64,000 nucleotides of DNA from positions 496,001 to 560,000 of the forward strand of contig NZ_CP159483.1 of assembly GCF_042140245.1 (NCBI RefSeq), in the 5' to 3' direction. The stretch comes from MH13 sp042140245. Lineage in GTDB: Bacteria; Pseudomonadota; Alphaproteobacteria; Rhizobiales; MH13. Below the pieces are notes generated by a model that saw only the letters and a program-made list of their open reading frames with translations, was not told where the DNA came from and did no database searches. The translations under genes were made by a program, and so were the position numbers. This document shows positions 9,674 through 17,406 of this stretch, piece after piece; within the stretch, counting starts at the first letter, position 1; every line of letters starts with the position of its first letter.

Positions 9674-9817
9674 ACGCTCCAAAGGTACAAAAAACGGCGT
9701 TTCAAGCCCCAAAACCGCTTTCAAACTGGCAATCAACGCCAGGTGCAATCTTGCCACAGGCGCGTGCTTGCGGCACAACTCCTCACCCTGAACCAAAACG
9801 TCCTAGGAGACTTCGCT

Positions 9818-10429
9818 ATTCGCCGTCCACACCGTTCACAAGCCGTTGTCAAAGAAGGCCCGCGCATCAATGACAAAATCCGTGTTCCCTCCGTCCAGCT
9901 GATCGATGCTGAAGGGGACAATCGCGGAGAGACCGATACGCGCGAGGCTCTAGAACTTGCCCAATCTGCCGGGCTGGACCTGGTAGAAATCTCGCCAAAC
10001 GCCAATCCACCTGTCTGCAAGATTATGGATTATGGCCGCTTCAAATATCAGCAGCAAAAGAAAGCTGCCGAAGCGAAGAAGAAGCAGAAGACGGTCGAGG
10101 TCAAAGAGATCAAAATGCGGCCGAACATCGATGTGCACGACTATGATGTGAAGATGCGCAACGCTCGCCGTTTCTTCAACGCCGGCGACAAGGTGAAATT
10201 CACCTTGCGTTTCCGTGGTCGTGAGATGGCCCACCAAAATCTTGGCATGGAAGTGCTGAAGAAGGTGCAAGGCGAGACCGAAGACTACGCCAAGGTGGAA
10301 GCCTACCCGAAGATGGAAGGGCGTCAGATGATGATGGTGCTCGCTCCAATCCCTGCGATGGTCGGTAAGATCGACGTCAAAGGCGAAGTCGAGCAGGAAA
10401 ATGACGGTCCGGACGACGCCGAGGACTAG
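9818..10429 (+). CDS. infC: translation initiation factor IF-3, apparent AUU start
   Basis: IF-3 binds the 30S subunit and checks the initiator tRNA-start codon match. The N-domain (KEGPRINDKIRVPSVQLID), the lysine-rich linker (KKAAEAKKKQKTVEVKEIK, about residues 75-95) and the C-domain are all present, 203 residues. No ATG, GTG or TTG fits: the family N-terminus RRPHRSQAV is preceded by ATT at 9818-9820, with Shine-Dalgarno TAGGAG at 9804-9809 eight bases before it. The only upstream start (ATG 9743) would add 25 residues unlike IF-3. An AUU start is the classical IF-3 autocontrol device. The C-terminus carries a short acidic tail (DGPDDAED). It is separated from rpmI-rplT by about 2.8 kb of other genes. 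Confidence 0.95.
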   Translation: MRRPHRSQAVVKEGPRINDKIRVPSVQLIDAEGDNRGETDTREALELAQSAGLDLVEISPNANPPVCKIMDYGRFKYQQQKKAAEAKKKQKTVEVKEIKMRPNIDVHDYDVKMRNARRFFNAGDKVKFTLRFRGREMAHQNLGMEVLKKVQGETEDYAKVEAYPKMEGRQMMMVLAPIPAMVGKIDVKGEVEQENDGPDDAED

Positions 10430-10460
10430 ATTGTTTCCTTAAGCGCCAAAGAATAAAGAA

Positions 10461-10483
10461 ACCCCGCTGAAGCGGGGTTTTTT
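10461..10483 (+). terminator. intrinsic terminator after infC
   Basis: Stem ACCCCGC (10461-10467) pairs with GCGGGGT (10472-10478) around a TGAA loop, followed directly by a T run to 10483. It lies 31 bases after the infC stop and ends a monocistronic infC transcript. Confidence 0.9.
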
Positions 10484-10559
10484 GTTGGCGAACCTCGACG
10501 CGTCGTGCTTATCGGTGACCTTTGAGTGGAGACAAAACCGGCGGTTGTCCGGTAACAGG

Positions 10560-11144
10560 TTAGCCGTCGGGGTCAGCGATGGTCAGCTCCGGCATCGGAC
10601 TGTTGCGCTGGGTGATCACACTCGGCACCGGCCCTGCGAATTCGTGAATAACCTGCCAAGGGAAACGAGTAGCAGAATCAACCCAATAGGTGCTGGTGAC
10701 TGCTGTGCCGCTTGGGATCATCACATAAGAAAGCTGCAGCCTGTCTACGGCCACACCGTTCAAGTCAATGCCGAAGTCGCAGGAAAAATCTGTCGCTAAG
10801 TCGGCTTGTTCTTGTCGGTTGGCGTCCTGTTCCGCCAGTTGTTCGGTTGTCTGCTCGCTGACAAGCGACCACGTCTCTCCGGCGTCGCTTGTTGTGTAAA
10901 ACCGTCCTCCGACCCAAAGACTTGTCGGTGCTTCGTTGGCACCAAGCGCCATGCCGCGCTGGTCGGGCGTCGACAAGACGGCGCTCTTGATTTCATTGCC
11001 CGCCATTTCTGTGGTCACATCCTGGCGCATGGGCACCGGGTGGTTGACATCGAGCATCGCCGCACGTGCATCGGTCTCACAGCTGTCCGCCATTGCGGGA
11101 CTGGCAAGGGTGAAGAAGATGGCAACGATCGAGACTAGATGCAT
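10560..11144 (-). CDS. secreted protein of unknown function
   Basis: Unrecognised 194-residue protein with a clear signal peptide (MHLVSIVAIFFTLASPAMA, cut before DSCETD), so probably periplasmic. Starting at ATG 11144 puts the signal peptide at the N-terminus; the open frame continues upstream to 11351 but that part overlaps the neighbouring TetR gene and is not needed. The mature part contains two pairs of spaced cysteines (Cys22 and one near 130) and a WVGGRFYTTSDAGETWSLV stretch reminiscent of a BNR/sialidase-type beta repeat, but this is weak. No functional neighbour. Confidence 0.7.
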   Translation of the reverse strand: MHLVSIVAIFFTLASPAMADSCETDARAAMLDVNHPVPMRQDVTTEMAGNEIKSAVLSTPDQRGMALGANEAPTSLWVGGRFYTTSDAGETWSLVSEQTTEQLAEQDANRQEQADLATDFSCDFGIDLNGVAVDRLQLSYVMIPSGTAVTSTYWVDSATRFPWQVIHEFAGPVPSVITQRNSPMPELTIADPDG

Positions 11145-11275
11145 GCTTGAAAAGCTGACGGGGGCAGGTTTGACTGTCAAGTCATGGCGAACGTCCGCGT
11201 CTGCCGAACCGTTCACGCCCGCACAATGCGGACACTGGGGACGAAAGCTTTCATCATCCCATCTCAAGGCAACGC

Positions 11276-11851
11276 CTAGTTGGGGTTCAACCAAGCTTCC
11301 AGATAGCTGGTCAATCGCGATGCCATGGGCTGCTCGCTGTTTACGGCGCAAAAGTGCAGAGCGACCGCCTGAATAGAGAAGGCCTGAACACCTTCGGCCA
11401 AAAGCTCAGCGGGCACATCATTGCGAAACGGACCATCGTCCAACCAGCGGGCTACCACCTCAATATGCCGCGTAAAGGTCTGGGCGATGGGACCCAACTC
11501 TTCTCTAACCGCAGCGCCCGAATGCCGGATGATGACATCAAAGACATATCGCTCACACGTCATCAGATGAAGCAATGGCATCAAGTGGGACACCAGGCTT
11601 TCCACGTTTTTGGGCGTTGAAAGCTTTTCGATGTCATCCAAGCACGCATCGATCCGCGCCCCGATGATACGCTCCATCAACGCATCCTTGTCCGCGAAGT
11701 GGGCAAAGAAGGTGCCTTTGGCAACACCTGCTCTTTGCACCACCTGCTCCACACGCATCGCACCATAGCCTTCCGCTGCGATGATCTCCTGTGCGGCAGC
11801 GACCAGTTTGGCCCGTGTTTCCAAAGTACGTTTTTGAACCGTCTTCGCCAT
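11276..11851 (-). CDS. TetR-family repressor, probably of the divergent reductase gene
   Basis: One-component transcription repressor, 191 residues. The HTH covers about residues 12-58 (RAKLVAAAQEIIAAEGYGAM ... VAKGTFFAHFADKDALMERI), and the rest is a helical ligand-binding domain. The gene is divergent from a flavodoxin-fold NAD(P)H reductase gene, and the 93-105 bases between them hold three evenly spaced 12-bp palindromes, as expected for an autoregulated local repressor. Likely to sense an electrophile or quinone given its partner, which is inference only. Confidence 0.93.
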   Translation of the reverse strand: MAKTVQKRTLETRAKLVAAAQEIIAAEGYGAMRVEQVVQRAGVAKGTFFAHFADKDALMERIIGARIDACLDDIEKLSTPKNVESLVSHLMPLLHLMTCERYVFDVIIRHSGAAVREELGPIAQTFTRHIEVVARWLDDGPFRNDVPAELLAEGVQAFSIQAVALHFCAVNSEQPMASRLTSYLEAWLNPN

Positions 11852-11871
11852 AGAGGCATCCTACAAGATTC

Positions 11872-11931
11872 TTGACCATGGTCAAAATTGATATTGACCA
11901 TGGTCACTTTCAATAATATGACCGCGGTCAA
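11872..11931. promoter_or_regulatory. three tandem palindromic operators for the TetR regulator
   Basis: Three 12-bp palindromes: TGACCATGGTCA (core 11873-11884), TGACCATGGTCA (11895-11906) and TGACCGCGGTCA (11919-11930). Their centres are 22 and 24 bp apart, close to two helical turns, so bound dimers would lie on one face of the DNA. They fill the gap between the divergent TetR gene and the reductase gene and must overlap both promoters. Confidence 0.85.
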
Positions 11932-11956
11932 CTTTAACTGATCAGTGTCTGAATCC

Positions 11957-12565
11957 ATGTCCTCTACCAACCCATCTGCCCGCAAAATCTTTGTCCTCAA
12001 CGGTCATCCTGGTGAAACCTCTCTGTCTCGCAGCATCGCAGAAACCTATGCCAACGCAGCCCAGTCAGCTGGTCATGAGGTGCGCCTGACGCATCTGCGC
12101 GACCTTCCCTTCGACCCTGACCATGGCTTTGCTGGGTACGTGCAGCACAAACCCCTTGAGCCGTGTTTGGTCAGCTTCCGCAAGGATGTGGACTGGGCAG
12201 ACCATATCGTGATGACGGCACCCATGTGGTGGGGTGGCCTGCCTGCCAAGTTGAAGGGGCTGATCGACCGGACTTTCCTTCCAGGCTGGGCATTCGATAG
12301 CCGCCAACGCACAAAGATTGGCATGCCGCTGCCTCTGCTGACCGGCAAAACAGCGCGGGTTTTTGTGAACTCAGACACGCCAGATGTCTTCTTCGGGCTG
12401 CTCTATCGCAAAGCACTGCTACGTCAGATCAAGGGGCAGATCTTTGAGTTTTCAGGCATCAAGCCAGCGCGTATCACGCATTTTGCCCCCGCTGGCCACG
12501 CAGATGCGCAAAAGGTTGCACTTTGGCTGACAAAGGTGAGAGGACTCGCGCAAAAAGGTATCTAG
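11957..12565 (+). CDS. flavodoxin-fold NAD(P)H-dependent oxidoreductase
   Basis: Cytoplasmic FMN- or FAD-dependent quinone reductase-like enzyme of the NQO/MdaB group, 202 residues. The phosphate-binding loop is FVLNGHPGETSLSRSIAE near the N-terminus, and the flavin-contacting APMWWGGLPAKLKGLIDR at about residues 90-107 is diagnostic. Start is either ATG 11957 or GTG 11945; neither has a good ribosome site, and the ATG is chosen. Transcription is probably repressed by the divergent TetR protein through the three palindromes upstream. The TAG stop is part of a second TAGAGC palindrome. Confidence 0.88.
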   Translation: MSSTNPSARKIFVLNGHPGETSLSRSIAETYANAAQSAGHEVRLTHLRDLPFDPDHGFAGYVQHKPLEPCLVSFRKDVDWADHIVMTAPMWWGGLPAKLKGLIDRTFLPGWAFDSRQRTKIGMPLPLLTGKTARVFVNSDTPDVFFGLLYRKALLRQIKGQIFEFSGIKPARITHFAPAGHADAQKVALWLTKVRGLAQKGI

Positions 12566-12607
12566 AGCACTTTTAAAAGTGTGTGCGGTTTTCCGCCTGA
12601 AAAGTGC
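12563..12607. repeat. TAGAGC palindromic intergenic element 2
   Basis: Starts with the stop codon of the reductase gene (TAGAGC, 12563-12568). It contains a perfect 14-bp palindrome CACTTTTAAAAGTG (12568-12581), a small hairpin GCGG-TTTT-CCGC (12585-12596), and a further AAAAGTGC arm (12600-12607) that can pair with GCACTTTT (12567-12574). The alternative pairings and the shared TAGAGC end relate it to the element at 7575. Confidence 0.5.
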
Positions 12608-12628
12608 GCAAAAACAAAGGTACACCAG

Positions 12629-13126
12629 ATGATCACCACTGAGCGCCTGACATTGCGCAGGGCACGCCATGATGACCTTCAGGCGATGCACGCCATTTTC
12701 AGTCACGCTGATGCCATGGCCTATTGGGATACGCTGCCCCACAAAGACCTGGCGACAACCAAGCAGTTTCTCGACGAGATGGTCAACGCCAACCCTGAGA
12801 CCAGCGATGACTTCGTGGTTGAATATGGTGGCGCGTTGATCGGCAAAGCTGGCTTCTGGCGTCAGCCAGAGATTGGCTACATCTTCCACCCTGATCATTG
12901 GGGCAAAGGCTTCGGCAAGGAAGTGCTGAGTGTTCTGATCCAACGAGCCTTTGAGCATCACAACTGGCCAAAAATTGTCGCGGAGATTGACCCGCGCAAT
13001 GATCGCTCGCGCCGCCTGCTGAGCAGCCTTGGCTTCAAGCTTACCGGCACCAAAGAGAAGACCCTGAAACTGGGGGATCTGTGGGTGGATAGCGCCTATT
13101 TTGCGCTTGAAAATCCAGGCGCTTGA
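12629..13126 (+). CDS. GNAT-family N-acetyltransferase, RimJ/RimL-like
   Basis: Acetyl-CoA-dependent acetyltransferase of 165 residues. It begins with the RimJ/RimL-type strand ITTERLTLRRARHDDLQAMH; the acetyl-CoA pyrophosphate loop is HPDHWGKGFGKEVL at about residues 89-102, and EIDPRNDRSRRLLSSLGF is motif B. ATG 12629 follows AAAGG eight bases upstream; the longer open frame would enter the upstream palindrome. Substrate may be a protein N-terminus or a small amine; it cannot be told from sequence. Confidence 0.88.
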   Translation: MITTERLTLRRARHDDLQAMHAIFSHADAMAYWDTLPHKDLATTKQFLDEMVNANPETSDDFVVEYGGALIGKAGFWRQPEIGYIFHPDHWGKGFGKEVLSVLIQRAFEHHNWPKIVAEIDPRNDRSRRLLSSLGFKLTGTKEKTLKLGDLWVDSAYFALENPGA

Positions 13127-13291
13127 GAAAGCTTGCACGCCTTCACATTTAGCGTTATAGCACCGCCTTCATCAGCGAGCCGGCCAGTGTTGGGCTGCCG
13201 TGGTTGCTGAACCGCTCACGCCAGATTTTATCAGGCTGCGTAACCTTCGCCCGCGCACCTCTTTTGCTCGGGCCAACATGAGACGAGCAAA

Positions 13292-13492
13292 ATGCCCAAA
13301 ATGAAGACCAATTCGGGCGCGAAAAAGCGCTTCAAACTCACAGCCTCCGGCAAAGTTAAAGTTGCCCAGGCCGGTAAACAGCACGGCATGATCAAGCGGT
13401 CGAACAAGTTCATCCGCCAAGCCCGTGGCACCATGGTGATGGCTGAACCCGATGCTCGGGTAATCCGCAAACACTTCCTGCCGAACGGATAA
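13292..13492 (+). CDS. rpmI: 50S ribosomal protein L35
   Basis: Small basic 66-residue ribosomal protein, full length. It starts MPKMKTNSGAKKRFKLTASG and has the family hallmark KVKVAQAGKQHGM and RNA-binding C-terminus (VIRKHFLPNG). It is followed 36 bases later by rplT. In many bacteria infC precedes this pair; here infC is 2.8 kb away with its own terminator, so rpmI-rplT must have a separate promoter in the 165 bases before 13292. Confidence 0.97.
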   Translation: MPKMKTNSGAKKRFKLTASGKVKVAQAGKQHGMIKRSNKFIRQARGTMVMAEPDARVIRKHFLPNG

Positions 13493-13528
13493 TCGCCGTC
13501 TAACCTCTTACAGTTTGGAGCCTGACCC

Positions 13529-13885
13529 ATGTCACGCGTATCTCGCGGCGTTACCAATCACGCCCGCCACAAAAAAGTAATCAAGCAAGCCAAAGGCTAT
13601 TATGGCCGCCGGAAGAACACGATCCGCGTTGCGATGCAGGCCGTGGAAAAGGCAAACCAGTATGCCTACCGCGACCGCCGCAACAAAAAGCGTGCTTTCC
13701 GCTCGCTTTGGATCCAGCGCATCAACGCTGCTGTGCGCGAGCAGGGCATGACCTATGGCTCATTCATCAACGGCCTGACCAAAGCCGGTGTGGAAGTGGA
13801 CCGCAAAGTCCTCTCCGATTTGGCTGTGAATGAACCGGCAGCTTTTACCGCGCTGGTCGATCAAGCCAAAGGCGCTTTGGCTTAG
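13529..13885 (+). CDS. rplT: 50S ribosomal protein L20
   Basis: Binds 23S rRNA early in 50S assembly. Full-length 118-residue protein with the conserved basic N-terminal helix (MSRVSRGVTNHARHKKVIKQ) and the globular C-domain (AFRSLWIQRINAAVREQG). GGAG at 13516-13519 precedes the ATG. Co-transcribed with rpmI and closed by the terminator at 13925. In some bacteria L20 represses its own operon by binding the leader; that was not tested here. Confidence 0.97.
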   Translation: MSRVSRGVTNHARHKKVIKQAKGYYGRRKNTIRVAMQAVEKANQYAYRDRRNKKRAFRSLWIQRINAAVREQGMTYGSFINGLTKAGVEVDRKVLSDLAVNEPAAFTALVDQAKGALA

Positions 13886-13924
13886 GGGCTGTTTGGCGCA
13901 AGCCTTTCTGACTTCTCTTTGAAG

Positions 13925-13957
13925 AGCCCCGCCAGCGCCATGTTGGCGGGGCTTTTT
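13925..13957 (+). terminator. intrinsic terminator after rplT
   Basis: Stem AGCCCCGCCA (13925-13934) pairs with TGGCGGGGCT (13944-13953), followed by TTTT. It separates the rpmI-rplT unit from pheS. Confidence 0.9.
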
Positions 13958-14044
13958 CGTTGGCGCCTTTCGAACCCTTGCCTTGCCAATTTCTATCCCG
14001 GCGTTACAACGCCCGCAGCCCTTATCACCTTGGACATCTGACCT

Positions 14045-15145
14045 ATGAGCGAAGCCGCAACCCTTTCTGCCATCGACACGCTGGAAGCCGATGTGATGGG
14101 CGCCATCAACGGCGCTGCTGACGAGGCCGCGTTGGAAGCCGTCCGTGTTGGTGCGCTCGGCAAGAAGGGTTCTGTCTCTGAGCAGATGAAGACGCTCGGT
14201 AAGATGACGCCGGAAGAGCGCCAGGTCATGGGCCCTGCTCTCAATGGGCTGAAGGTCAAGCTTACCGATGCGATCAACGCTCGAAAGATGGTCTTGGAAG
14301 ACGCAGCGCTCGATGCACGCCTCACAGCCGAGACACTGGACGTCACCAAGCCTGTGCTGGTTGGACCCACTGCTGAGGGGCGTATCCACCCGGTCACGCA
14401 GGTGATCGATGAGATCACTGTGATCTTCGGCGACATGGGGTTCGCCGTGGCCGAAGGGCCGGATATTGAGACTGATGAGTTGAATTTCACCGCGCTCAAC
14501 TTCCCCGAAGGCCACCCAGCGCGCGAGATGCATGACACGTTCTTCTTCAATCCAAAGGAAGACGGCGAACGGTTGCTCCTACGCACGCACACCTCACCGG
14601 TGCAGATCCGCACTATGCGCAGCCAAGAACCGCCGATCCGCGTGATCATTCCAGGCCGCACCTACCGCTGCGACAGCGACCAAACCCACACGCCGATGTT
14701 CCATCAGGTGGAGGGGTTGGTGATCGACAAGGAAAGCCATATCGGCCACCTGAAATGGATTCTTGAAGAGTTCTGCAAGAGCTTCTTCGAGGTGCCGAGC
14801 GTCAAGATGCGTTTCCGGCCATCCTACTTCCCTTTCACCGAACCCTCGATGGAAGTCGATATTGGCTGCGACCGCTCCGGCAATGAGGTGAAGCTCGGCG
14901 AGGGCGATGATTGGCTGGAGATTCTCGGCTGCGGCATGGTGCACCCCAATGTGCTGCGCAATTGCGGCCTGGACCCCGATGTCTATCAAGGCTTTGCCTG
15001 GGGCATGGGCATCGACCGGCTGGCGATGCTGAAGTATGGCATGCCAGACCTGCGCGCCTTCTTTGAAGCCGATGTACGTTGGCTGAAGCATTATGGCTTC
15101 CGCCCATTGGACATGCCGAGCCTTGTGGGTGGGCTGAGCCGTTAA
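14045..15145 (+). CDS. pheS: phenylalanine-tRNA ligase alpha subunit
   Basis: Catalytic alpha subunit of the alpha2beta2 synthetase that charges tRNA-Phe. The 366-residue protein has the N-terminal coiled-coil arm (about 1-90), class II motif 1 region (HPVTQVIDEITVIFGDMGF), motif 2 (FHQVEGLVIDK near 220) and motif 3 (GMGIDRLAMLKYG near 325). GPDIETDELNFTALN is typical. The beta-subunit gene pheT normally follows immediately; here the next gene is an aspartic protease, so pheT must be elsewhere. Confidence 0.97.
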   Translation: MSEAATLSAIDTLEADVMGAINGAADEAALEAVRVGALGKKGSVSEQMKTLGKMTPEERQVMGPALNGLKVKLTDAINARKMVLEDAALDARLTAETLDVTKPVLVGPTAEGRIHPVTQVIDEITVIFGDMGFAVAEGPDIETDELNFTALNFPEGHPAREMHDTFFFNPKEDGERLLLRTHTSPVQIRTMRSQEPPIRVIIPGRTYRCDSDQTHTPMFHQVEGLVIDKESHIGHLKWILEEFCKSFFEVPSVKMRFRPSYFPFTEPSMEVDIGCDRSGNEVKLGEGDDWLEILGCGMVHPNVLRNCGLDPDVYQGFAWGMGIDRLAMLKYGMPDLRAFFEADVRWLKHYGFRPLDMPSLVGGLSR

Positions 15146-15261
15146 GCCACGGCTTAACGGAGTCTTTCTCAGACACGGGGAAATCCGTGCCTTCGCTTAG
15201 CCGTTTGTTGGCGTGGCCTTGCTAACATCGCTCCATCTTGACGACGGATGGATCGTTTCTC

Positions 15262-15777
15262 ATGCGCGCTTTGCTTTTTGCTTTGGTTGCTTTTGCGGCG
15301 GGTTACGCCACGGCCATCGCCACCAACCCACAGCCAGTTGACCAGATAGCGCAAAGCTCTGCTCGCGACGGCGGACCGCAACAGGTCGCCAGTAATGCCC
15401 GCTCATCGGGGCGTGAGGTTTTTCTCACCGATGCCCGCGGTCATGTAGAGGCCACCGCCGATATCGACGGTCGAGGCATGGCTGTTCTGGTCGACACCGG
15501 CGCCAGCGCCGTTGTGCTGCGGGAAAGTGACGCGCGCCGTGCTGGGCACCGCCCTCACCGCTCCGACTTCACAGTTCCGGTCAACACCGCCAACGGTCAG
15601 GCTTTCTTTGCGCCCATCGTTTTGCGCTCGGTGGAACTTGGTTCAATCCGCGTGCGCAATGTGCAGGCACTGGTGGCACGCGATGAAGACTTAAGCGCAA
15701 ACCTGCTTGGCATGTCGTTCCTCAGCCAGTTGGAAAGCTTTCGTTTTGAAGGCCAAGAACTGATCCTAGAGAACTAG
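15262..15777 (+). CDS. retropepsin-like aspartic protease, membrane-anchored
   Basis: Single-domain aspartic protease of the clan AA type found in alphaproteobacteria (aspartyl protease family TIGR02281 by memory). An N-terminal hydrophobic anchor (ALLFALVAFAAGYATAIA, residues 3-20) puts the domain in the periplasm. The catalytic triad VDTGASAVVL lies at about residues 83-92, and FAPIVLRSVELGSI and NLLGMSFLSQL follow as in the family. One Asp per chain means it must dimerise. ATG 15262 is preferred to the in-frame TTG 15238 because it gives a compact anchor. Confidence 0.87.
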   Translation: MRALLFALVAFAAGYATAIATNPQPVDQIAQSSARDGGPQQVASNARSSGREVFLTDARGHVEATADIDGRGMAVLVDTGASAVVLRESDARRAGHRPHRSDFTVPVNTANGQAFFAPIVLRSVELGSIRVRNVQALVARDEDLSANLLGMSFLSQLESFRFEGQELILEN

Positions 15778-15868
15778 TGTTTGGCTGACCCAGTGTTCGT
15801 GCGCTTGGAACTGTCATGCGCGCAAGCTATGAAAGTGTTTGACCCTTCTCTCCCACACGTGAGTGTCC

Positions 15869-17392
15869 ATGCTGTTCCCCACCCCTGTTCCTGATCTTGC
15901 GCCCAACACCGATGCCTTCGAAACCACACCGCTGGTAAAGCCAACCGGCTTTCGTGAGTACGATGCGCGCTGGTGGTTTGGTCATCCTGGCTCAGATGTG
16001 CCGCCAGAACTAAACCTCATGGGCGTGCAGGCGCTGGGCGCTGGCCTCGGCACACTGATGCACGAACAGGGCACAGGCACCGAAATCGTCGTTGGCCATG
16101 ACTTTCGAAGCTACTCAGCATCGATCAAGTACGCGCTGATCTCCGGGCTGATGGCAGCAGGGATCAAGGTTCATGATATTGGCATGGCGCTGTCGCCAAT
16201 GGCCTATTTTGCGCAGTTCGAGCTGGGCGTGCCAGCTGTGGCCATGGTCACGGCCTCCCACAACAACAATGGCTGGACGGGTGTGAAGATGGGCACCAAC
16301 CCACCGGTCACCTTTGGGCCCGACGAGATGGGTCGGTTGCACGATATTGTGTTGGAAAACACATCAGAAGCACGGGCAGGTGGCGGCTATGTCTATGTTC
16401 CAAGCTTTGCCGAAACCTATCTGGATGATCTGACACGTGGCGTGATGATCGAGCGCCCGCTGAAAGTCGTGTGCGCGTGTGGCAACGGCACGGCGGGGGC
16501 GTTTGCGCCGCATTTGCTGAAACGTATTGGCTGCGAGGTCATCCCGCTGGATGTTGAACTTGATCATACATTCCCGCGCTACAACCCCAACCCAGAAGAC
16601 ATGGAAATGCTCCACGCAATGGCCGATGCCATCGCCGAACATGGCGCTGATGTTGCGCTTGGCTTCGATGGTGACGGCGACCGCTGCGGTGTGGTGGACA
16701 ATGAGGGCAACGAGATTTTCGCCGACAAGATCGGTGTGATGCTCGCTCGTGATCTGTCTGCGCAGCACCCTAATGCCACCTTCGTGGCGGATGTGAAGTC
16801 GACCGGCCTTTTCCTTACCGACCCCGTTCTGCAAGCCAATGGTGCGCGGGTAGACTATTGGAAGACGGGCCACAGCTACATCAAGCGCCGGGTGGCCGAA
16901 ACCGGTGCGCTAGCGGGCTTTGAGAAGTCCGGCCACTTCTTTTTCAATGACCCCATTGGCCGCGGCTATGATGATGGTTTGGTAACAGCGCTCGCGGTTT
17001 GCAAAATGCTGGAGCGCGCACCGGGCAAAAGCATGGCTGATCTCTACCGTGATCTGCCCAAAACCTGGGGCTCCCCGACAATGAGCCCGCACTGCGCCGA
17101 TGAAACCAAATATGGCGTTGTCGACAAGGTGGTTACTCGCTTCCAAGCCATGGAGGCTGAAGGTGCACAGATCGCAGGTCACACCATTCGCGAGCTGATC
17201 ACCGTCAATGGCGTGCGCGTGGTCTGCGAAGACGGCACGTGGGGCCTGATCCGCGCGTCTTCCAACAAACCGGAACTGGTGGTGGTGGTGGAAAGCCCGG
17301 TGAGCGAGGCGCGTATGCACGAGATGTTCAAAGCGATGGACGGTGTGCTGCGCGAGAACCCGGAAGTCGGCGCCTACAACCAGACCATCTAA
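15869..17392 (+). CDS. phosphomannomutase/phosphoglucomutase
   Basis: Alpha-D-phosphohexomutase interconverting hexose 6- and 1-phosphates for surface sugar synthesis. All four signature elements are present: catalytic serine loop TASHN (Ser130), metal loop GFDGDGDRCG (265-274), sugar loop EKSGH near residue 355, and the phosphate-binding RASSNKPEL near the C-terminus. Length about 507 residues is within family range. ATG 15869 is used; a GTG at 15863 is possible. The deacetylase gene starts 14 bases after the stop, suggesting an operon. Whether mannose or glucose is preferred cannot be told. Confidence 0.93.
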   Translation: MLFPTPVPDLAPNTDAFETTPLVKPTGFREYDARWWFGHPGSDVPPELNLMGVQALGAGLGTLMHEQGTGTEIVVGHDFRSYSASIKYALISGLMAAGIKVHDIGMALSPMAYFAQFELGVPAVAMVTASHNNNGWTGVKMGTNPPVTFGPDEMGRLHDIVLENTSEARAGGGYVYVPSFAETYLDDLTRGVMIERPLKVVCACGNGTAGAFAPHLLKRIGCEVIPLDVELDHTFPRYNPNPEDMEMLHAMADAIAEHGADVALGFDGDGDRCGVVDNEGNEIFADKIGVMLARDLSAQHPNATFVADVKSTGLFLTDPVLQANGARVDYWKTGHSYIKRRVAETGALAGFEKSGHFFFNDPIGRGYDDGLVTALAVCKMLERAPGKSMADLYRDLPKTWGSPTMSPHCADETKYGVVDKVVTRFQAMEAEGAQIAGHTIRELITVNGVRVVCEDGTWGLIRASSNKPELVVVVESPVSEARMHEMFKAMDGVLRENPEVGAYNQTI

Positions 17393-17406
17393 GCAGAGCA
17401 ACCAGA

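Noticed and set aside
9674..9817. Terminator between the glycosyltransferase and infC
   Set aside because: Only a six-base stem (AAACGC and GCGTTT) without a T run is visible.
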